A stretch of DNA of 64,000 nucleotides from Aliirhizobium smilacinae (GTDB lineage Bacteria; Pseudomonadota; Alphaproteobacteria; Rhizobiales; Rhizobiaceae), in contig NZ_VDMN01000006.1 of assembly GCF_006335145.1 (NCBI RefSeq), positions 248,001 through 312,000 of the forward strand. The letters run 5' to 3'. The first letter of the stretch is position 1, and each line of letters begins with the position of its first letter. Below, piece by piece: positions 32,599-41,977 of this stretch. Under the pieces are notes generated by a model, which saw nothing but the letters and a program-made list of their open reading frames with translations, searched no databases and had not been told where the DNA came from. The translations under genes and the position numbers were made by a program.

Positions 32599-33423
32599 GT
32601 GAGACGACGTAATGTCCTGCCCGGCCTGCCGTTATCGCTGGGCGTGACCCTGTTTTATGTCGGCCTGATCGTCGTACTGCCGCTTGCGGCACTCGTCATC
32701 AAGGCCGCCAGCCTGGGTCCGGCCGATTACTGGCAGATCGTTTCGTCGTCGCGGGCGGTGGCGAGCTATCGCGTCACCGTGCTTTCGGCTCTCGGTGCCA
32801 CCATCTTCAACCTGTTCTTCGGGTTGGCGCTTGCTTGGGTGATCACCCGCTACCGGTTTCCCGGCCGGCGGATTGTCGATGCGGTGGTGGATCTGCCGTT
32901 CGCGCTGCCGACGGCGGTGGCTGGTATCGCGCTGACGGCGCTTTTTGCCAATAATGGCTGGTTCGGCTCGGTGCTCGAAGGGTTCGGCATAAAGGTCGCC
33001 TATACGCCTTTGGGCATCATGATCGCAATGTGCTTCACCTCGCTGCCGTTCATCGTGCGCACGGTGCAGCCGGTGCTCGAGGATCTCGATCCGGCGCTGG
33101 AAGAAGCGGCGCAGTCGCTCGGCGGTTCCGACTGGGCGATTTTCCGCAGGGTCATCCTGCCGCTTCTGGCGCCGGCACTGCTGGCGGGCGTGTCGCTCTC
33201 CTTCGCGCGCTGCCTCGGTGAATTCGGGGCGATCATCTTCATCGCCGGCAACCAGCCGATGTCGACGGAAATCACCGCATTGCTGATCTTCATCCGGCTG
33301 GAGGAATACGATTACCAGGCCGCTGCGGCGATCGCTTCGGTGCTGCTGCTGGCCGCCTTCTTCATGCTTGCCGTTACCAACTGGCTGCAGGCACGGGCGC
33401 TGCGTTATACGGTGAAGGGGTAG
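32599..33423 (+). CDS. cysT: Sulfate ABC transporter permease CysT
   Basis: 274 residues, GTG start at 32599 with AAGGA 9 bases upstream. Six membrane helices are expected. The EAA loop is LDPALEEAAQSLGGSDWAIF with RVILPLLAPALLAG, the site contacting the ATPase. With CysW it forms the heterodimeric channel for sulfate (and thiosulfate). It follows the dispersed repeat in the 237-base gap after the binding protein, and cysW starts 3 bases after its stop. Confidence 0.93.
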   Translation: MRRRNVLPGLPLSLGVTLFYVGLIVVLPLAALVIKAASLGPADYWQIVSSSRAVASYRVTVLSALGATIFNLFFGLALAWVITRYRFPGRRIVDAVVDLPFALPTAVAGIALTALFANNGWFGSVLEGFGIKVAYTPLGIMIAMCFTSLPFIVRTVQPVLEDLDPALEEAAQSLGGSDWAIFRRVILPLLAPALLAGVSLSFARCLGEFGAIIFIAGNQPMSTEITALLIFIRLEEYDYQAAAAIASVLLLAAFFMLAVTNWLQARALRYTVKG

Positions 33424-33426
33424 TCG

Positions 33427-34305
33427 ATGAGCGTTTTTTCTGCCCATAGAAAGCCGCCGCGCGTCGGCGACAATCCGGTCTTTCGCCGCGGGCTGATCGG
33501 CATCGTGCTGGTGCTTGTCGCCTTCGTCATCGTCGCGCCGCTTGTCATCATCGGTGTCGAGGCCTTTTCAAAGGGCTGGGCGGTGTATCGCGATACGATC
33601 ACCCATCCCGACACGCAGCATGCGATCATGCTGACCGTGCTTGCGGCGCTGATCGCCGTGCCGGTCAACACTGCCTTCGGCATTGCCGCCGCATGGGCGA
33701 TCACAAAATTCGACTTCTGGGGCAGGCGGTTTCTGCTCGTCGTCATCGAGATCCCGTTCTCGGTGTCGCCGATCGTTGCCGGTGTCGCCTATCTGTTCGT
33801 TTATGGCCTGCAAGGTCTGTTCGGGCCGCTGCTTGAGGCTTACGACATCAAGATCCTGTTCGCCGTTCCGGGCATCATCATCGCCTCGATGTTCGTGACG
33901 GCGCCTTTCGTTGCCCGCGAATTGATCCCGTTAATGCAGGCGCAAGGCAGAGATCTGGAAGAGGCGGCGACCTCGCTTGGCGCGTCCGGCTTCCGCACCT
34001 TCTTTGCCGTGACGCTGCCGAACGTCAAATGGGCGCTGCTTTACGGCGTCATCCTTTGCAATGCGCGGGTGATGGGCGAGTTCGGGGCGGTTTCTGTCGT
34101 CTCCGGCAATATTCGTGGGCAGACCAATACGCTGCCGCTGCATATCGAACTGCTCTATCACGATTACCAGGCGGCCGGTGCCTTCGCGTCGGCCTCCATC
34201 CTGGCGTTGATCGCCGTCTTCACCATCATCGCCAAGGTGGCACTCGAGCGCCAAGGGGCGGGCCGCGTCCGCAAGCAGGCTAATACGGCAGAGAAAGCAT
34301 CATGA
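33427..34305 (+). CDS. cysW: Sulfate ABC transporter permease CysW
   Basis: 292 residues with six membrane helices. The coupling loop is DLEEAATSLGASGFRTFFAV and the C-terminal part has RVMGEFGAVSVVSGNIRGQT, a hallmark of CysW/CysT. It pairs with CysT. The start is 3 bases after cysT and its end overlaps cysA by ATGA, so translation is coupled. The protein is of normal length with no sign of damage. Confidence 0.94.
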   Translation: MSVFSAHRKPPRVGDNPVFRRGLIGIVLVLVAFVIVAPLVIIGVEAFSKGWAVYRDTITHPDTQHAIMLTVLAALIAVPVNTAFGIAAAWAITKFDFWGRRFLLVVIEIPFSVSPIVAGVAYLFVYGLQGLFGPLLEAYDIKILFAVPGIIIASMFVTAPFVARELIPLMQAQGRDLEEAATSLGASGFRTFFAVTLPNVKWALLYGVILCNARVMGEFGAVSVVSGNIRGQTNTLPLHIELLYHDYQAAGAFASASILALIAVFTIIAKVALERQGAGRVRKQANTAEKAS

Positions 34306-35324
34306 AGATCCGCCTCGAAAACGTCGTCAAAACTTTTCAGACCTTTCGCGCCGTAAAAGACGTGTCGCTGGATATCGAAAGCGGTGAGCTGGTGGCACTG
34401 CTCGGGCCATCGGGCTCGGGCAAGACAACCATCCTGCGCATGGTAGCGGGTCTCGAATATTCGGATGGCGGCCATATCTATTTCGGCGATCAGGACGCGA
34501 CCGATATTCCCGTGCGCGACCGTGGCGTCGGTTTCGTCTTCCAGCATTATGCGCTGTTTCCGCATATGACGGTGGCCGACAATATTGCTTTCGGCATGAA
34601 GGTGTCGAAGGTGAAACGCGACAGGGCGGCGATCGACAGCCGCGTGACCGACCTTTTGCGGCTGGTGCGGCTCGAAGGTCTTGGTGACCGTTTTCCGGCG
34701 CAGATTTCCGGTGGCCAGCGGCAGCGCGTGGCGCTGGCCCGTGCACTGGCGGTCGATCCGAAAGTTCTGCTGCTCGACGAACCGTTCGGGGCGCTCGATG
34801 CCAATGTGCGGCGTGACCTTCGGCGCTGGCTGCGCGAGATCCATTCGGAACTCGGCATCACCACCTTGTTCGTCACCCACGACCAGGAAGAGGCGCTCGA
34901 TCTCGCAGACCGGGTGGTGATCCTGAAGGACGGGCAGATCGTGCAGCAGGGCACGCCGGAAGAGGTGTGCCGCGATCCGCAGTCGGCCTTCGTGATGAAG
35001 TTTCTGGGCGATGCGAACGTGATTGCGGCCGAGGTGCGTGACGGGCGGGCCTATGCCGGCGAGATATCGGTGCATGCCGTCGGCGTGGCGGATGGCAGGG
35101 CCGAGCTTTATACACGTCCTGCCGATCTCAACTGGTCGACGGCCGGGCCGGGGATCGCGGCAACAATCGCTCGGGTGCTGGACCGCCCCGACGGGCGCCG
35201 CGTGCTGGCAACGACGGGCTCAGGCGAGCCGCTGGAATTCGACGTCGAGCCGGAACGGGTGGTGAAGGCGGGTGAGCAGGGGTTCGTGACGCTGCGGCGG
35301 GCGAAGGTGTTTGCCGGAGGCTGA
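34302..35324 (+). CDS. cysA: Sulfate ABC transporter ATP-binding protein CysA
   Basis: 340 residues. Walker A GPSGSGKT is at 35-42, the Q-loop is in VFQHYALFPHMTVADN, the signature ISGGQRQRVALARAL and Walker B LLLDEPFGALD follow, and the H-loop is FVTHDQEEAL. The C-terminal part (about 240-340) is a TOBE-like regulatory domain. It powers sulfate import. It overlaps cysW by four bases. No terminator hairpin of note follows before the next pair of small genes, 69 bases later. Confidence 0.94.
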   Translation: MKIRLENVVKTFQTFRAVKDVSLDIESGELVALLGPSGSGKTTILRMVAGLEYSDGGHIYFGDQDATDIPVRDRGVGFVFQHYALFPHMTVADNIAFGMKVSKVKRDRAAIDSRVTDLLRLVRLEGLGDRFPAQISGGQRQRVALARALAVDPKVLLLDEPFGALDANVRRDLRRWLREIHSELGITTLFVTHDQEEALDLADRVVILKDGQIVQQGTPEEVCRDPQSAFVMKFLGDANVIAAEVRDGRAYAGEISVHAVGVADGRAELYTRPADLNWSTAGPGIAATIARVLDRPDGRRVLATTGSGEPLEFDVEPERVVKAGEQGFVTLRRAKVFAGG

Positions 35325-35392
35325 TAGGCTTACAAACCTCTTTCAGCCAACCCGTCCTTTGTATTTCCCAAGTAGTTGGGTTATTCTTGGCG

Positions 35393-35620
35393 ATGGTCAC
35401 CGTCCTGAAACAGCATGGAATGCGATTTGTCATCTACACGGCTGACCACGAGCCGGCGCATGCCCATGTTTTCGGCGATGGCGAAGCACGGATCGATATC
35501 GTCAATCTGTCTGTCATCACTCAGGGAGGAATGTCCGACAGAGATGTCAGGCGTGCCGTGGATATCATTGAGGCCAACCGGCAATTGTTTCTCGATACAT
35601 GGAGAAAATATCATGGCTGA
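35393..35620 (+). CDS. DUF4160 protein, 75 aa
   Basis: The sequence MVTVLKQHGMRFVIYTADHE then PAHAHVFGDGEARIDIV matches the DUF4160 type, small proteins usually encoded beside a DUF2442 gene. A TTG two codons upstream is possible. It overlaps the DUF2442 gene by 8 bases, so the two are translationally coupled. This layout resembles a toxin-antitoxin operon, and the PAHAHVFG motif with its paired His may be catalytic, but no activity is established. Confidence 0.82.
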   Translation: MVTVLKQHGMRFVIYTADHEPAHAHVFGDGEARIDIVNLSVITQGGMSDRDVRRAVDIIEANRQLFLDTWRKYHG

Positions 35621-36026
35621 GGTTACCGGCGAAGAACTCGCACGAGCAAAATCGAACTGGCAGGCGGAGCGTCTGGCGCGCCCGACGCCCTCATCCGTTC
35701 GCTTCGATGTTCCTTCCGAGCGGATTGTTGTCGACTTTCTCAATGGCGCTTCCTTCATCTTCCCTGCTCGATCAATCGAGGGGCTGGAAAAGGCCACCGT
35801 CGAGGAGCTGTCCGAGGTTGTACTGCTCGGCGAGACTGGTCTGCATTGGGAAGCTCTGGACCTCGACTATTCGATCGCCGGTCTGATGAGTGGAATATTC
35901 GGCAGCAAATCCTTCATGGATGCGCGCAGTCGCGGCGGCCAGTCCCGGTCGGAGGCAAAGATTGCTGCAAGCCGGGCGAATGGTGCAAAAGGTGGACGGC
36001 CGAGGAAATCGAGCACCGGGATATAA
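35613..36026 (+). CDS. DUF2442 protein, 137 aa
   Basis: The N-terminus is helical and charged (EELARAKSNWQAERLARPTP). The core, about 25-95, fits DUF2442: VRFDVPSERIVVDFLNGASFIFPAR and LHWEALDLDYSIAGLMSGIFG. The C-terminus is a basic tail (SRANGAKGGRPRKSS) that may bind DNA, as antitoxins often do. Coupled to the DUF4160 gene. A toxin/antitoxin role is inferred from the pairing only. Confidence 0.82.
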   Translation: MAEVTGEELARAKSNWQAERLARPTPSSVRFDVPSERIVVDFLNGASFIFPARSIEGLEKATVEELSEVVLLGETGLHWEALDLDYSIAGLMSGIFGSKSFMDARSRGGQSRSEAKIAASRANGAKGGRPRKSSTGI

Positions 36027-36191
36027 CGGTCGTGATCGATAAGCGCTTCATCAGCGGCTTGCTCCAAAGAACGCGCATTCCACCCATCCTTTGACTTTTT
36101 GCAGCTTACACTATACGGACGGCGCAAACGTTCGGCTGCGATCGTTGCAGCCTTGGGCCGAGAGCCCATGAAAATCCGAAAGACAACATTG

Positions 36192-38246
36192 ATGACCGAT
36201 ATCAACGGCGCCGTTCCGGCGATCGCGAAGGCTTTGCAGAAGCGTGGTTATGAGACGCTGACCCCCGTTCAGCTGGCCATGCTGGACCCGGCGCTCGTCA
36301 CCGCCGATGCGCTGGTTTCCGCCCAGACGGGTTCCGGCAAGACCGTCGCCTTCGGCATCGCCATGGCGCCGACGCTGCTTGGTGACGCCGACCGGTTCGG
36401 CCGCGCCGGCGCACCGCTGGCGCTGGTCATTGCGCCGACACGCGAACTGGCGATGCAGGTGAAGCGCGAACTCGACTGGCTTTATGCCGAAGCGGGCGCC
36501 GTGATCACGTCCTGCGTCGGTGGCATGGATATCCGCGGTGAGCGTCGCGCCCTGCAGCAGGGCGCCCATATCGTTGTCGGCACGCCGGGCCGCATCTGCG
36601 ACCACATTCGCCGCAACGCGCTCGACATGTCGGAAATCCGCGTCGCGATCCTCGACGAAGCCGACGAGATGCTCGATCTCGGTTTCCGCGAAGACCTGGA
36701 ATTCATTCTCGAATCCGCACCGGACACGCGCCGGACGCTGATGTTTTCGGCCACCGTGCCGGCAGCGATCGCCAAGCTGGCGAAGAGCTACCAGCGCGAT
36801 GCCGTGCGTATTGCCACCCAGGCCGAGCAGAAGCAGCATGTCGATATCGAATATCGCGCCCTGCTCGTCACGCCGTCCGACCGCGAACATGCGATCGTCA
36901 ACGCGCTGCGTTTTTACGAAGCGCCGAATGCGATCGTATTCTGCTCGACGCGTGCTGCGGTCAATCATCTGCATGCCCGGCTTGCCAATCGCAATTTTTC
37001 CGTCGTGGCCCTTTCGGGCGAACTGACCCAGAACGAGCGGACCCATGCGCTGCAGGCGATGCGCGACGGCCGTGCCCGCGTCTGCATCGCGACCGACGTC
37101 GCTGCCCGCGGTATCGACCTGCCGGGACTTGAACTCGTCATTCACGCGGACCTGCCGACCAATTCGGAAACCCTGCTGCACCGGTCGGGCCGTACCGGCC
37201 GCGCGGGTCGCAAGGGCGTCAGCGCGCTGATCGTGCCGGTCACCCAGCGTCGCAAGGCCGAGCGCCTTCTGTTCGGCGCCAAGGTGGAGCCCACCTGGGC
37301 GAACCCGCCTTCGGCAGACGAAGTGATCGCGCGTGACGAGGAAAGGCTGCTGGCCGATCCGATCTTCACCGAAGTGGTGAAGGACGAGGATGAGCAGGCG
37401 CTGGTTGCCAAGCTTATCGAACGTTACGACGCGGAAAAGCTGGCGACGGCTTTCGTTTCGCTCTATCGCGGCAAGAATTCCGCGCCGGAAGATTTGAGCG
37501 TGGTCTCGCTGGAAGCCCGCAAGCCGCGCGATCCGAGCCAGGGCGATCCGGCTTCGCGGCCGCTCACCCCGCGCGGCGATTTCGGTCCGGCCGTGTGGTT
37601 TTCGCTGTCGGTCGGCCGCAAGCAGCGCGCCGAGCCCCGCTGGCTGATCCCGACCATCTGCCGCAGCGGTGATCTCACCAAGAACGAGATCGGCGCAATC
37701 AAGATGCAGGCCGACGAAACCTTTGTGGAAATTGCTGCCGAACACGCCGAAAAGTTCCTCGCCAAGATCGGCAAGGACCGGATGATGGAGCGCGGCATCC
37801 GCGTGACACGTCTCGACGGCGCACCGGACTTCAGCAAGTTCTCCCGCGGCACCGACGACGAAGGTTTTACCAATCGCGAAGGCCCGCGTCTGGACAAGCC
37901 TTACAAGGACGGCCCGAAAAAGGAAGGCTTCCGCAAGGACAAGCCGTTCCGTGACGCTCCGCGTGGCGACAAGCCGTTTGGAGACAAGCCTTTCCGCGAC
38001 GGCCCTGCCAAGGACAAGCCGTACAAGGACGGTCCGAAAAAGGAATGGAAGCCGAAAGCCGCTGCCGGTGGCGAAAAGCTCAGCGACGAACGCCGCATGG
38101 ACAACGATGTCTGGGGCGAAAAGCCGAAGGCCAGTTTCGACAAGCCCTTCAAGAAGAGCGGCGACAAGCCTTTCAACAAGGCCCCAGGCGACAAGCCCTT
38201 CAAGAAAAAGCCCGCTGCCAAGGGCGGGTTTGACAAGAAGAAATAA
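36192..38246 (+). CDS. DEAD-box RNA helicase with DbpA-like domain and Lys/Pro/Phe repeat tail
   Basis: 684 residues. ATP-dependent RNA helicase motifs are all present: AQTGSGKTVAFG (I), PTRELAMQ (Ia), LDEADEML (II), FSATVP (III) and HRSGRTGRAGR (VI). A DbpA-type RNA-binding domain lies near 490-560 (IGAIKMQADETFVEIAAEHA). The last ~110 residues are low complexity with repeated DKPF/DKPYKDGPKK units, likely disordered and RNA-binding. It may act in ribosome assembly or cold adaptation, as DeaD/DbpA proteins do. The start at 36192 is based on homology; the ribosome site is weak and ATG 36168 is an alternative. Confidence 0.92.
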   Translation: MTDINGAVPAIAKALQKRGYETLTPVQLAMLDPALVTADALVSAQTGSGKTVAFGIAMAPTLLGDADRFGRAGAPLALVIAPTRELAMQVKRELDWLYAEAGAVITSCVGGMDIRGERRALQQGAHIVVGTPGRICDHIRRNALDMSEIRVAILDEADEMLDLGFREDLEFILESAPDTRRTLMFSATVPAAIAKLAKSYQRDAVRIATQAEQKQHVDIEYRALLVTPSDREHAIVNALRFYEAPNAIVFCSTRAAVNHLHARLANRNFSVVALSGELTQNERTHALQAMRDGRARVCIATDVAARGIDLPGLELVIHADLPTNSETLLHRSGRTGRAGRKGVSALIVPVTQRRKAERLLFGAKVEPTWANPPSADEVIARDEERLLADPIFTEVVKDEDEQALVAKLIERYDAEKLATAFVSLYRGKNSAPEDLSVVSLEARKPRDPSQGDPASRPLTPRGDFGPAVWFSLSVGRKQRAEPRWLIPTICRSGDLTKNEIGAIKMQADETFVEIAAEHAEKFLAKIGKDRMMERGIRVTRLDGAPDFSKFSRGTDDEGFTNREGPRLDKPYKDGPKKEGFRKDKPFRDAPRGDKPFGDKPFRDGPAKDKPYKDGPKKEWKPKAAAGGEKLSDERRMDNDVWGEKPKASFDKPFKKSGDKPFNKAPGDKPFKKKPAAKGGFDKKK

Positions 38247-38279
38247 GATTAGGGTCTTGGCCCTCAGTCATAGAGCCGC

Positions 38280-38406
38280 TTGCTGTCCCTCTCCCCGTAA
38301 CTGGGGAAGGGTGCGTAGCGCGCTTTCGTTGCTGGGTGGGCAGAGGTTGATGCGTATGTCCTTCGCCCCGTTTACGGGGAGAAGGTGCCGGCAGGCGGAT
38401 GAGGGG
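38280..38406. repeat. Mosaic repeat downstream of the helicase gene
   Basis: Contains CCCTCTCCCCG stems and, at 38375-38406, a 32-base segment that is the exact complement of 58099-58130. This shows a dispersed rhizobial palindrome family in the opposite orientation here. Confidence 0.85.
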
Positions 38407-38423
38407 CGGGAGCGTCGGCGCGA

Positions 38424-38822
38424 TCAGTCGTGACGAGCCGGCGCAAACCTGAAGTCCGATGCTTCGGCCGACTCGGTCAGCCGGCCATCGAGAATTGCAA
38501 CGATGGTATCCAAAACAGAACTCATTTCCGTGAGCACTCCGGTATTAGCGAAGCGGGCCACGGACCAGCCTTGGCTCGTCATGAAATCGTCTCGGCGGCG
38601 ATCGTAGTCGCTGTCGGCATGCTGACTGCCGTCCACCTCGACGACAAGAAAGTTTTCGCGGCAGGCGAAATCCGCGTAATATCTGCCGATTGGAAATTGG
38701 CGGACAAACTTAAAGCCATTTAGTCGGCGATTGCGAAGTTCGTTCCATAGTTTTGCTTCCGCATCATTGTCTGATTGCCGCAATGAGCGGGCACGGTTGG
38801 TTTTGTTATCTTGTGGTCCCCG
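38424..38822 (-). CDS. DUF559 domain protein (Vsr-like nuclease fold)
   Basis: 132 residues from ATG 38822. The core is ARSLRQSDNDAEAKLWNELR, then FVRQFPIGRYYADFACRENF and VVEVDGSQHADSDYDRRRD. The Asp/Glu positions in YADFAC and VEVDG match the very-short-patch-repair endonuclease fold. DUF559 proteins are common in rhizobia and their DNA target is unknown. A start at TTG 38882 cannot be ruled out. It lies between two copies of the dispersed repeat family. Confidence 0.8.
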   Translation of the reverse strand, partial: RGPQDNKTNRARSLRQSDNDAEAKLWNELRNRRLNGFKFVRQFPIGRYYADFACRENFLVVEVDGSQHADSDYDRRRDDFMTSQGWSVARFANTGVLTEMSSVLDTIVAILDGRLTESAEASDFRFAPARHD

Positions 38823-38919
38823 CATGTCGATCGTTCCACGATGTGTGGCGCCATCATAAAGTGAGAATTTTTCCTCGCGCAATCTTCTGTCTGTTTCGGT
38901 GAAGGTTACTTCCGTCTCC

Positions 38920-38960
38920 GCCCCTCACCCTAACCCTCTCCCCGCGGGCGGGGAGAGGGG
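38920..38960. repeat. Mosaic repeat, second copy
   Basis: The 25 bases 38920-38944 are the exact complement of 58210-58234 and run into the CTCCCCGCGGGCGGGGAG hairpin at about 38938-38956. Same family as the repeats at 38280-38406 and 58097-58236. Confidence 0.85.
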
Positions 38961-38990
38961 ACTTGCCTCAAGAGGTGTTTCTTCCAGGAG

Positions 38991-40097
38991 CTATCGAGTG
39001 ATATCGAATGCGCCTGTTGCCAACACCTCGCCGTTGACGATCAGTTCGACCAGGTGTTGGCCGGCGTAGTGGGTGCGGGTGGTGAAGTCGCGGATGGCGC
39101 GGCTGATGGAGAGTTCCACGTTGCCATCTGGCACGAGCGTCAGTTCCTTCCACTTGAACACTTTTTTCGATGTTCCGCCGGCTTTCTTGACGTAGTGGAC
39201 GGCGTAATCGATCACCAGCTTCTGGGGTTCGGATCCAGTCGAGGTGAGCTTCGTGCTGATCTTGACCGCACCGCCGAGTTTCAGTGATGACGGCGTGACC
39301 GAAAAAATCTCAACCTTCAATTCCGGCTCGTGACCTGCGCCGAAGACATGCAGCGCGCGGGTATCGCCCTTCTTGATCAGGGTGCGCAGGGCCTGTTTCA
39401 TGATCCAGGCAGTGCGGGCATCCGTCTGGTCCCAGCGCGACAGCTTTTCCAGAACCCAGTCCGGATGGTCCTTGGTGATGTCGTTCAGGTTGTTGGCGAC
39501 GGATTTCCGCACATAGAGCGAGGGATCGCTTTTCAGGTTGTCGAGGATGGTTGCGACCGGGGAAGGATCGGCGATCAGTTCTTTCAGCTGGAACGACCAT
39601 GGCAGCCGTGGGCGGCAGCCTTCGCTGCAAAGCCGGCGGACATGTTCGTTGTCATCCATCGACCAGCCCTGCATGACTGCGAGCGTGCGGGGCATATCCT
39701 TCAAGAGGAAATGCCGGATGGCGAATTCGGACGAACCGAAGCGGGTGAAATAAGCCAGCGCCTGCATCGAGAGGTCAAAGTGATCGTGGCCATGCAGCGC
39801 CACATATTCGGACAGGGTGATGGAGGCGAAGCCGTGGTTGATGCGCGGGGCCAGAGCCCGGAGTATCTCGATGTTTTTCTCGAACGGACCGGGCAGGACC
39901 GCGTGGAAGGATAATGCGATCTGCCGCATGCGCTGCATGATGCTGAGTTCGTCCAGCCCGTGCGATGCGAGTGCCAGAAACCGTTCGCCGTCGAAAGACG
40001 GATGGATAGCCGCCGTCTCGCGGGCAAAATGGTTCAGCCGCTCGCGGTTGAAAATCTCCTTGAGGAGAGGGGCAGGTTCGGTGGTTGTGTCTGTCAT
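38991..40097 (-). CDS. AlkD-type DNA alkylation repair protein
   Basis: 368 residues. The N-terminal two thirds are HEAT-like helices with RLNHFARETAAIHPSFDGERF, RRLCSEGCRPRLPWSFQLKE and VRKSVANNLNDITKDHPDWVLE, the pattern of AlkD-like glycosylases that remove alkylated bases without base flipping. The C-terminal ~110 residues are strand-rich and may be an immunoglobulin-like addition. No adjacent partner is seen. The start has no strong ribosome site. Confidence 0.85.
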   Translation of the reverse strand: MTDTTTEPAPLLKEIFNRERLNHFARETAAIHPSFDGERFLALASHGLDELSIMQRMRQIALSFHAVLPGPFEKNIEILRALAPRINHGFASITLSEYVALHGHDHFDLSMQALAYFTRFGSSEFAIRHFLLKDMPRTLAVMQGWSMDDNEHVRRLCSEGCRPRLPWSFQLKELIADPSPVATILDNLKSDPSLYVRKSVANNLNDITKDHPDWVLEKLSRWDQTDARTAWIMKQALRTLIKKGDTRALHVFGAGHEPELKVEIFSVTPSSLKLGGAVKISTKLTSTGSEPQKLVIDYAVHYVKKAGGTSKKVFKWKELTLVPDGNVELSISRAIRDFTTRTHYAGQHLVELIVNGEVLATGAFDITR

Positions 40098-40150
40098 GAT
40101 GATCCCGCTGGCTGCTGTTGGGGTGGGCGGACCGGCAATCTCCGGCCGTC

Positions 40151-40173
40151 ATCCTAGGGCTTGCCCCTAGGAT
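40151..40173. repeat. Short palindrome of the repeat family also seen at 52700-52786
   Basis: ATCCTAGGG, loop CTTGC, CCCTAGGAT. The flanking GTCATCCT and GGATCT match the ends of the 52700-52728 arm. Confidence 0.6.
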
Positions 40174-40318
40174 CTGACCACGCCAAACAATGAGGTTCAG
40201 CAGATACTCGGCACAAGGTCGAGGATGAAGTCGAGAGAGAGAGAGTTTGGCCGTCGGTCTTAAGTGTTCTCTCTTTGTTCGTAAGAGACTCTCTCAGCCG
40301 ACGCAATCCCCAAAACAA

Positions 40319-40348
40319 AACCGGCCGGAGCTTTGGCTCCGGCCGGTT
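40319..40348 (-). terminator. Terminator of the aldehyde dehydrogenase gene
   Basis: 13-base arms AACCGGCCGGAGC and its complement, loop of 4, followed on the reverse strand by TTTTGTTTT. It begins 26 bases after the gene's stop codon. Confidence 0.85.
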
Positions 40349-40374
40349 CTTGAATGCCATCAGAGATGGGTGGT

Positions 40375-41811
40375 TCAGTTCATCTGGCTGACATATTTGG
40401 TTTCGAGATAGGCGGCGACGGCTTCAGAGCCGCCTTCGGTGCCGTAGCCCGAATCCTTGACGCCGCCGAACGGGACTTCCGGCAGGGCCAGACCGTTGTG
40501 GTTGATGGTCAGCATGCCGGCTTCGACTTCGCGGCCGAGAGCATGGGCGGTCTTGACCGAGCCGGTGAAGGCGTAGGAGGCGAGGCCGAAGGGCAGGCGG
40601 TTCGCTTCGGTGATCGCGTCCTCATAGGTCGAGAAGCGGTTGATGATGGCGACCGGGCCGAAGGGCTCGTCGTTCATGATCTTGGCCGAGGTCGGGACAT
40701 TGGCGAGAACCGTCGGTTCGAAGAAATTGCCCTTGTTGCCGATGCGCTTGCCGCCGGTCTTCAGTTCAGCACCGGCAGAGACGGCGTCCTGAATGAGAGC
40801 TTCCATGGCCGGGATGCGGCGCTCGTTGGCGAGCGGGCCCATGACCGTGTCGGCTTCCAGACCGTTGCCGACCTTGATGGCTTCAGCGGCCTTGACGAAA
40901 CCTTCGAGGAACTTGTCGGCGATGCCATCCTGAATGAGGAAGCGGGTCGGCGCGACGCAGACCTGGCCGGCATTGCGGAACTTCGACATGGCGGTGACTT
41001 CGATCGCCTTGTCGAGATCGGCGTCGTTGAAGATCATCACCGGCGCATGGCCGCCGAGTTCCATCGTGGCGCGCTTCATGTGCTTGCCGGCGAGCGCTGC
41101 GAGATGCTTGCCGATCGGGGTGGAGCCGGTGAAGGAAATCTTGCGGATGACCGGATGCGGGATCAGGTATTCCGAGACTTCGGCCGGGATGCCGTAGACG
41201 AGACCGATGACGCCCGCCGGAATGCCGGCATCGGCGAAAGCGCGGATCAGTTCGGCAGGCGATGCCGGGGTTTCTTCCGGTGCCTTGACGATGATAGAGC
41301 AGCCGGTGGCAACCGCTGCCGACAGTTTTCGCACGATCTGGTTGATCGGGAAGTTCCAGGGCGTAAACGCTGCGACCGGGCCGACCGGCAGCTTGATGGT
41401 CATCTGGTTGACGCCGGAGAACCGGGCCGGGATGATCTGGCCATAGGTGCGGCGTGCTTCTTCGGCGAACCAGTCGATCGTGTCGGCGGCGCCCATGATT
41501 TCCATCTTGGACTGGGCCAGCGGCTTGCCCTGTTCGCGGGTCATCAGCCAAGCGATCTTGTCGGCGCGTTCACGCAACAGGTCGGCGGCCTTGCGCATCA
41601 GCTTCGAGCGGTCGAAGGGGGCCGTGTCGCGCCAGATCTTGAAACCCTTGTCGGCGGCTTCGAGCGCCAGATCGAGGTCGGCCTTGCGGGCATGGGCAAT
41701 CTTGCCGATCACTTCGTCGGTGGCCGGATCGGTGACTTCGATCGTTTCGCCGGCAAGCGCATCACGCCATTCGCCGTTGATGAAGAGCTTTACGTCGGGA
41801 TAGGTCTGCAT
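40375..41811 (-). CDS. Semialdehyde dehydrogenase (succinate/glutarate type)
   Basis: 478 residues of the aldehyde dehydrogenase fold. The catalytic Cys is C285 in NAGQVCVAPTR, the general base E251 is in MELGGHAPVM, and the NAD-binding segment is TPWNFPINQ. It is close to GabD/DavD enzymes, which oxidise succinate or glutarate semialdehyde. Its neighbours are glutaryl-CoA dehydrogenase and a cupin regulator on the same strand, which favours glutarate semialdehyde, but sequence alone cannot decide. Start at ATG 41811 because homology begins there; the ribosome site is moderate. Confidence 0.88.
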   Translation of the reverse strand: MQTYPDVKLFINGEWRDALAGETIEVTDPATDEVIGKIAHARKADLDLALEAADKGFKIWRDTAPFDRSKLMRKAADLLRERADKIAWLMTREQGKPLAQSKMEIMGAADTIDWFAEEARRTYGQIIPARFSGVNQMTIKLPVGPVAAFTPWNFPINQIVRKLSAAVATGCSIIVKAPEETPASPAELIRAFADAGIPAGVIGLVYGIPAEVSEYLIPHPVIRKISFTGSTPIGKHLAALAGKHMKRATMELGGHAPVMIFNDADLDKAIEVTAMSKFRNAGQVCVAPTRFLIQDGIADKFLEGFVKAAEAIKVGNGLEADTVMGPLANERRIPAMEALIQDAVSAGAELKTGGKRIGNKGNFFEPTVLANVPTSAKIMNDEPFGPVAIINRFSTYEDAITEANRLPFGLASYAFTGSVKTAHALGREVEAGMLTINHNGLALPEVPFGGVKDSGYGTEGGSEAVAAYLETKYVSQMN

Positions 41812-41977
41812 GGGGGTCCACTTTCGTTTCGAAACGTCAGGTCGCGCGGCAGGACGCCGCGGGCAGAAGGGGCGTATGGGTTCCGGTGCTTGAGTTAAGA
41901 CAAAGACTGCCGACAATCAACGGCGGTGCCGTCAAAAAAAGTCATACTAATCCGATTAAAAATGAAGGGTCGGCCGA

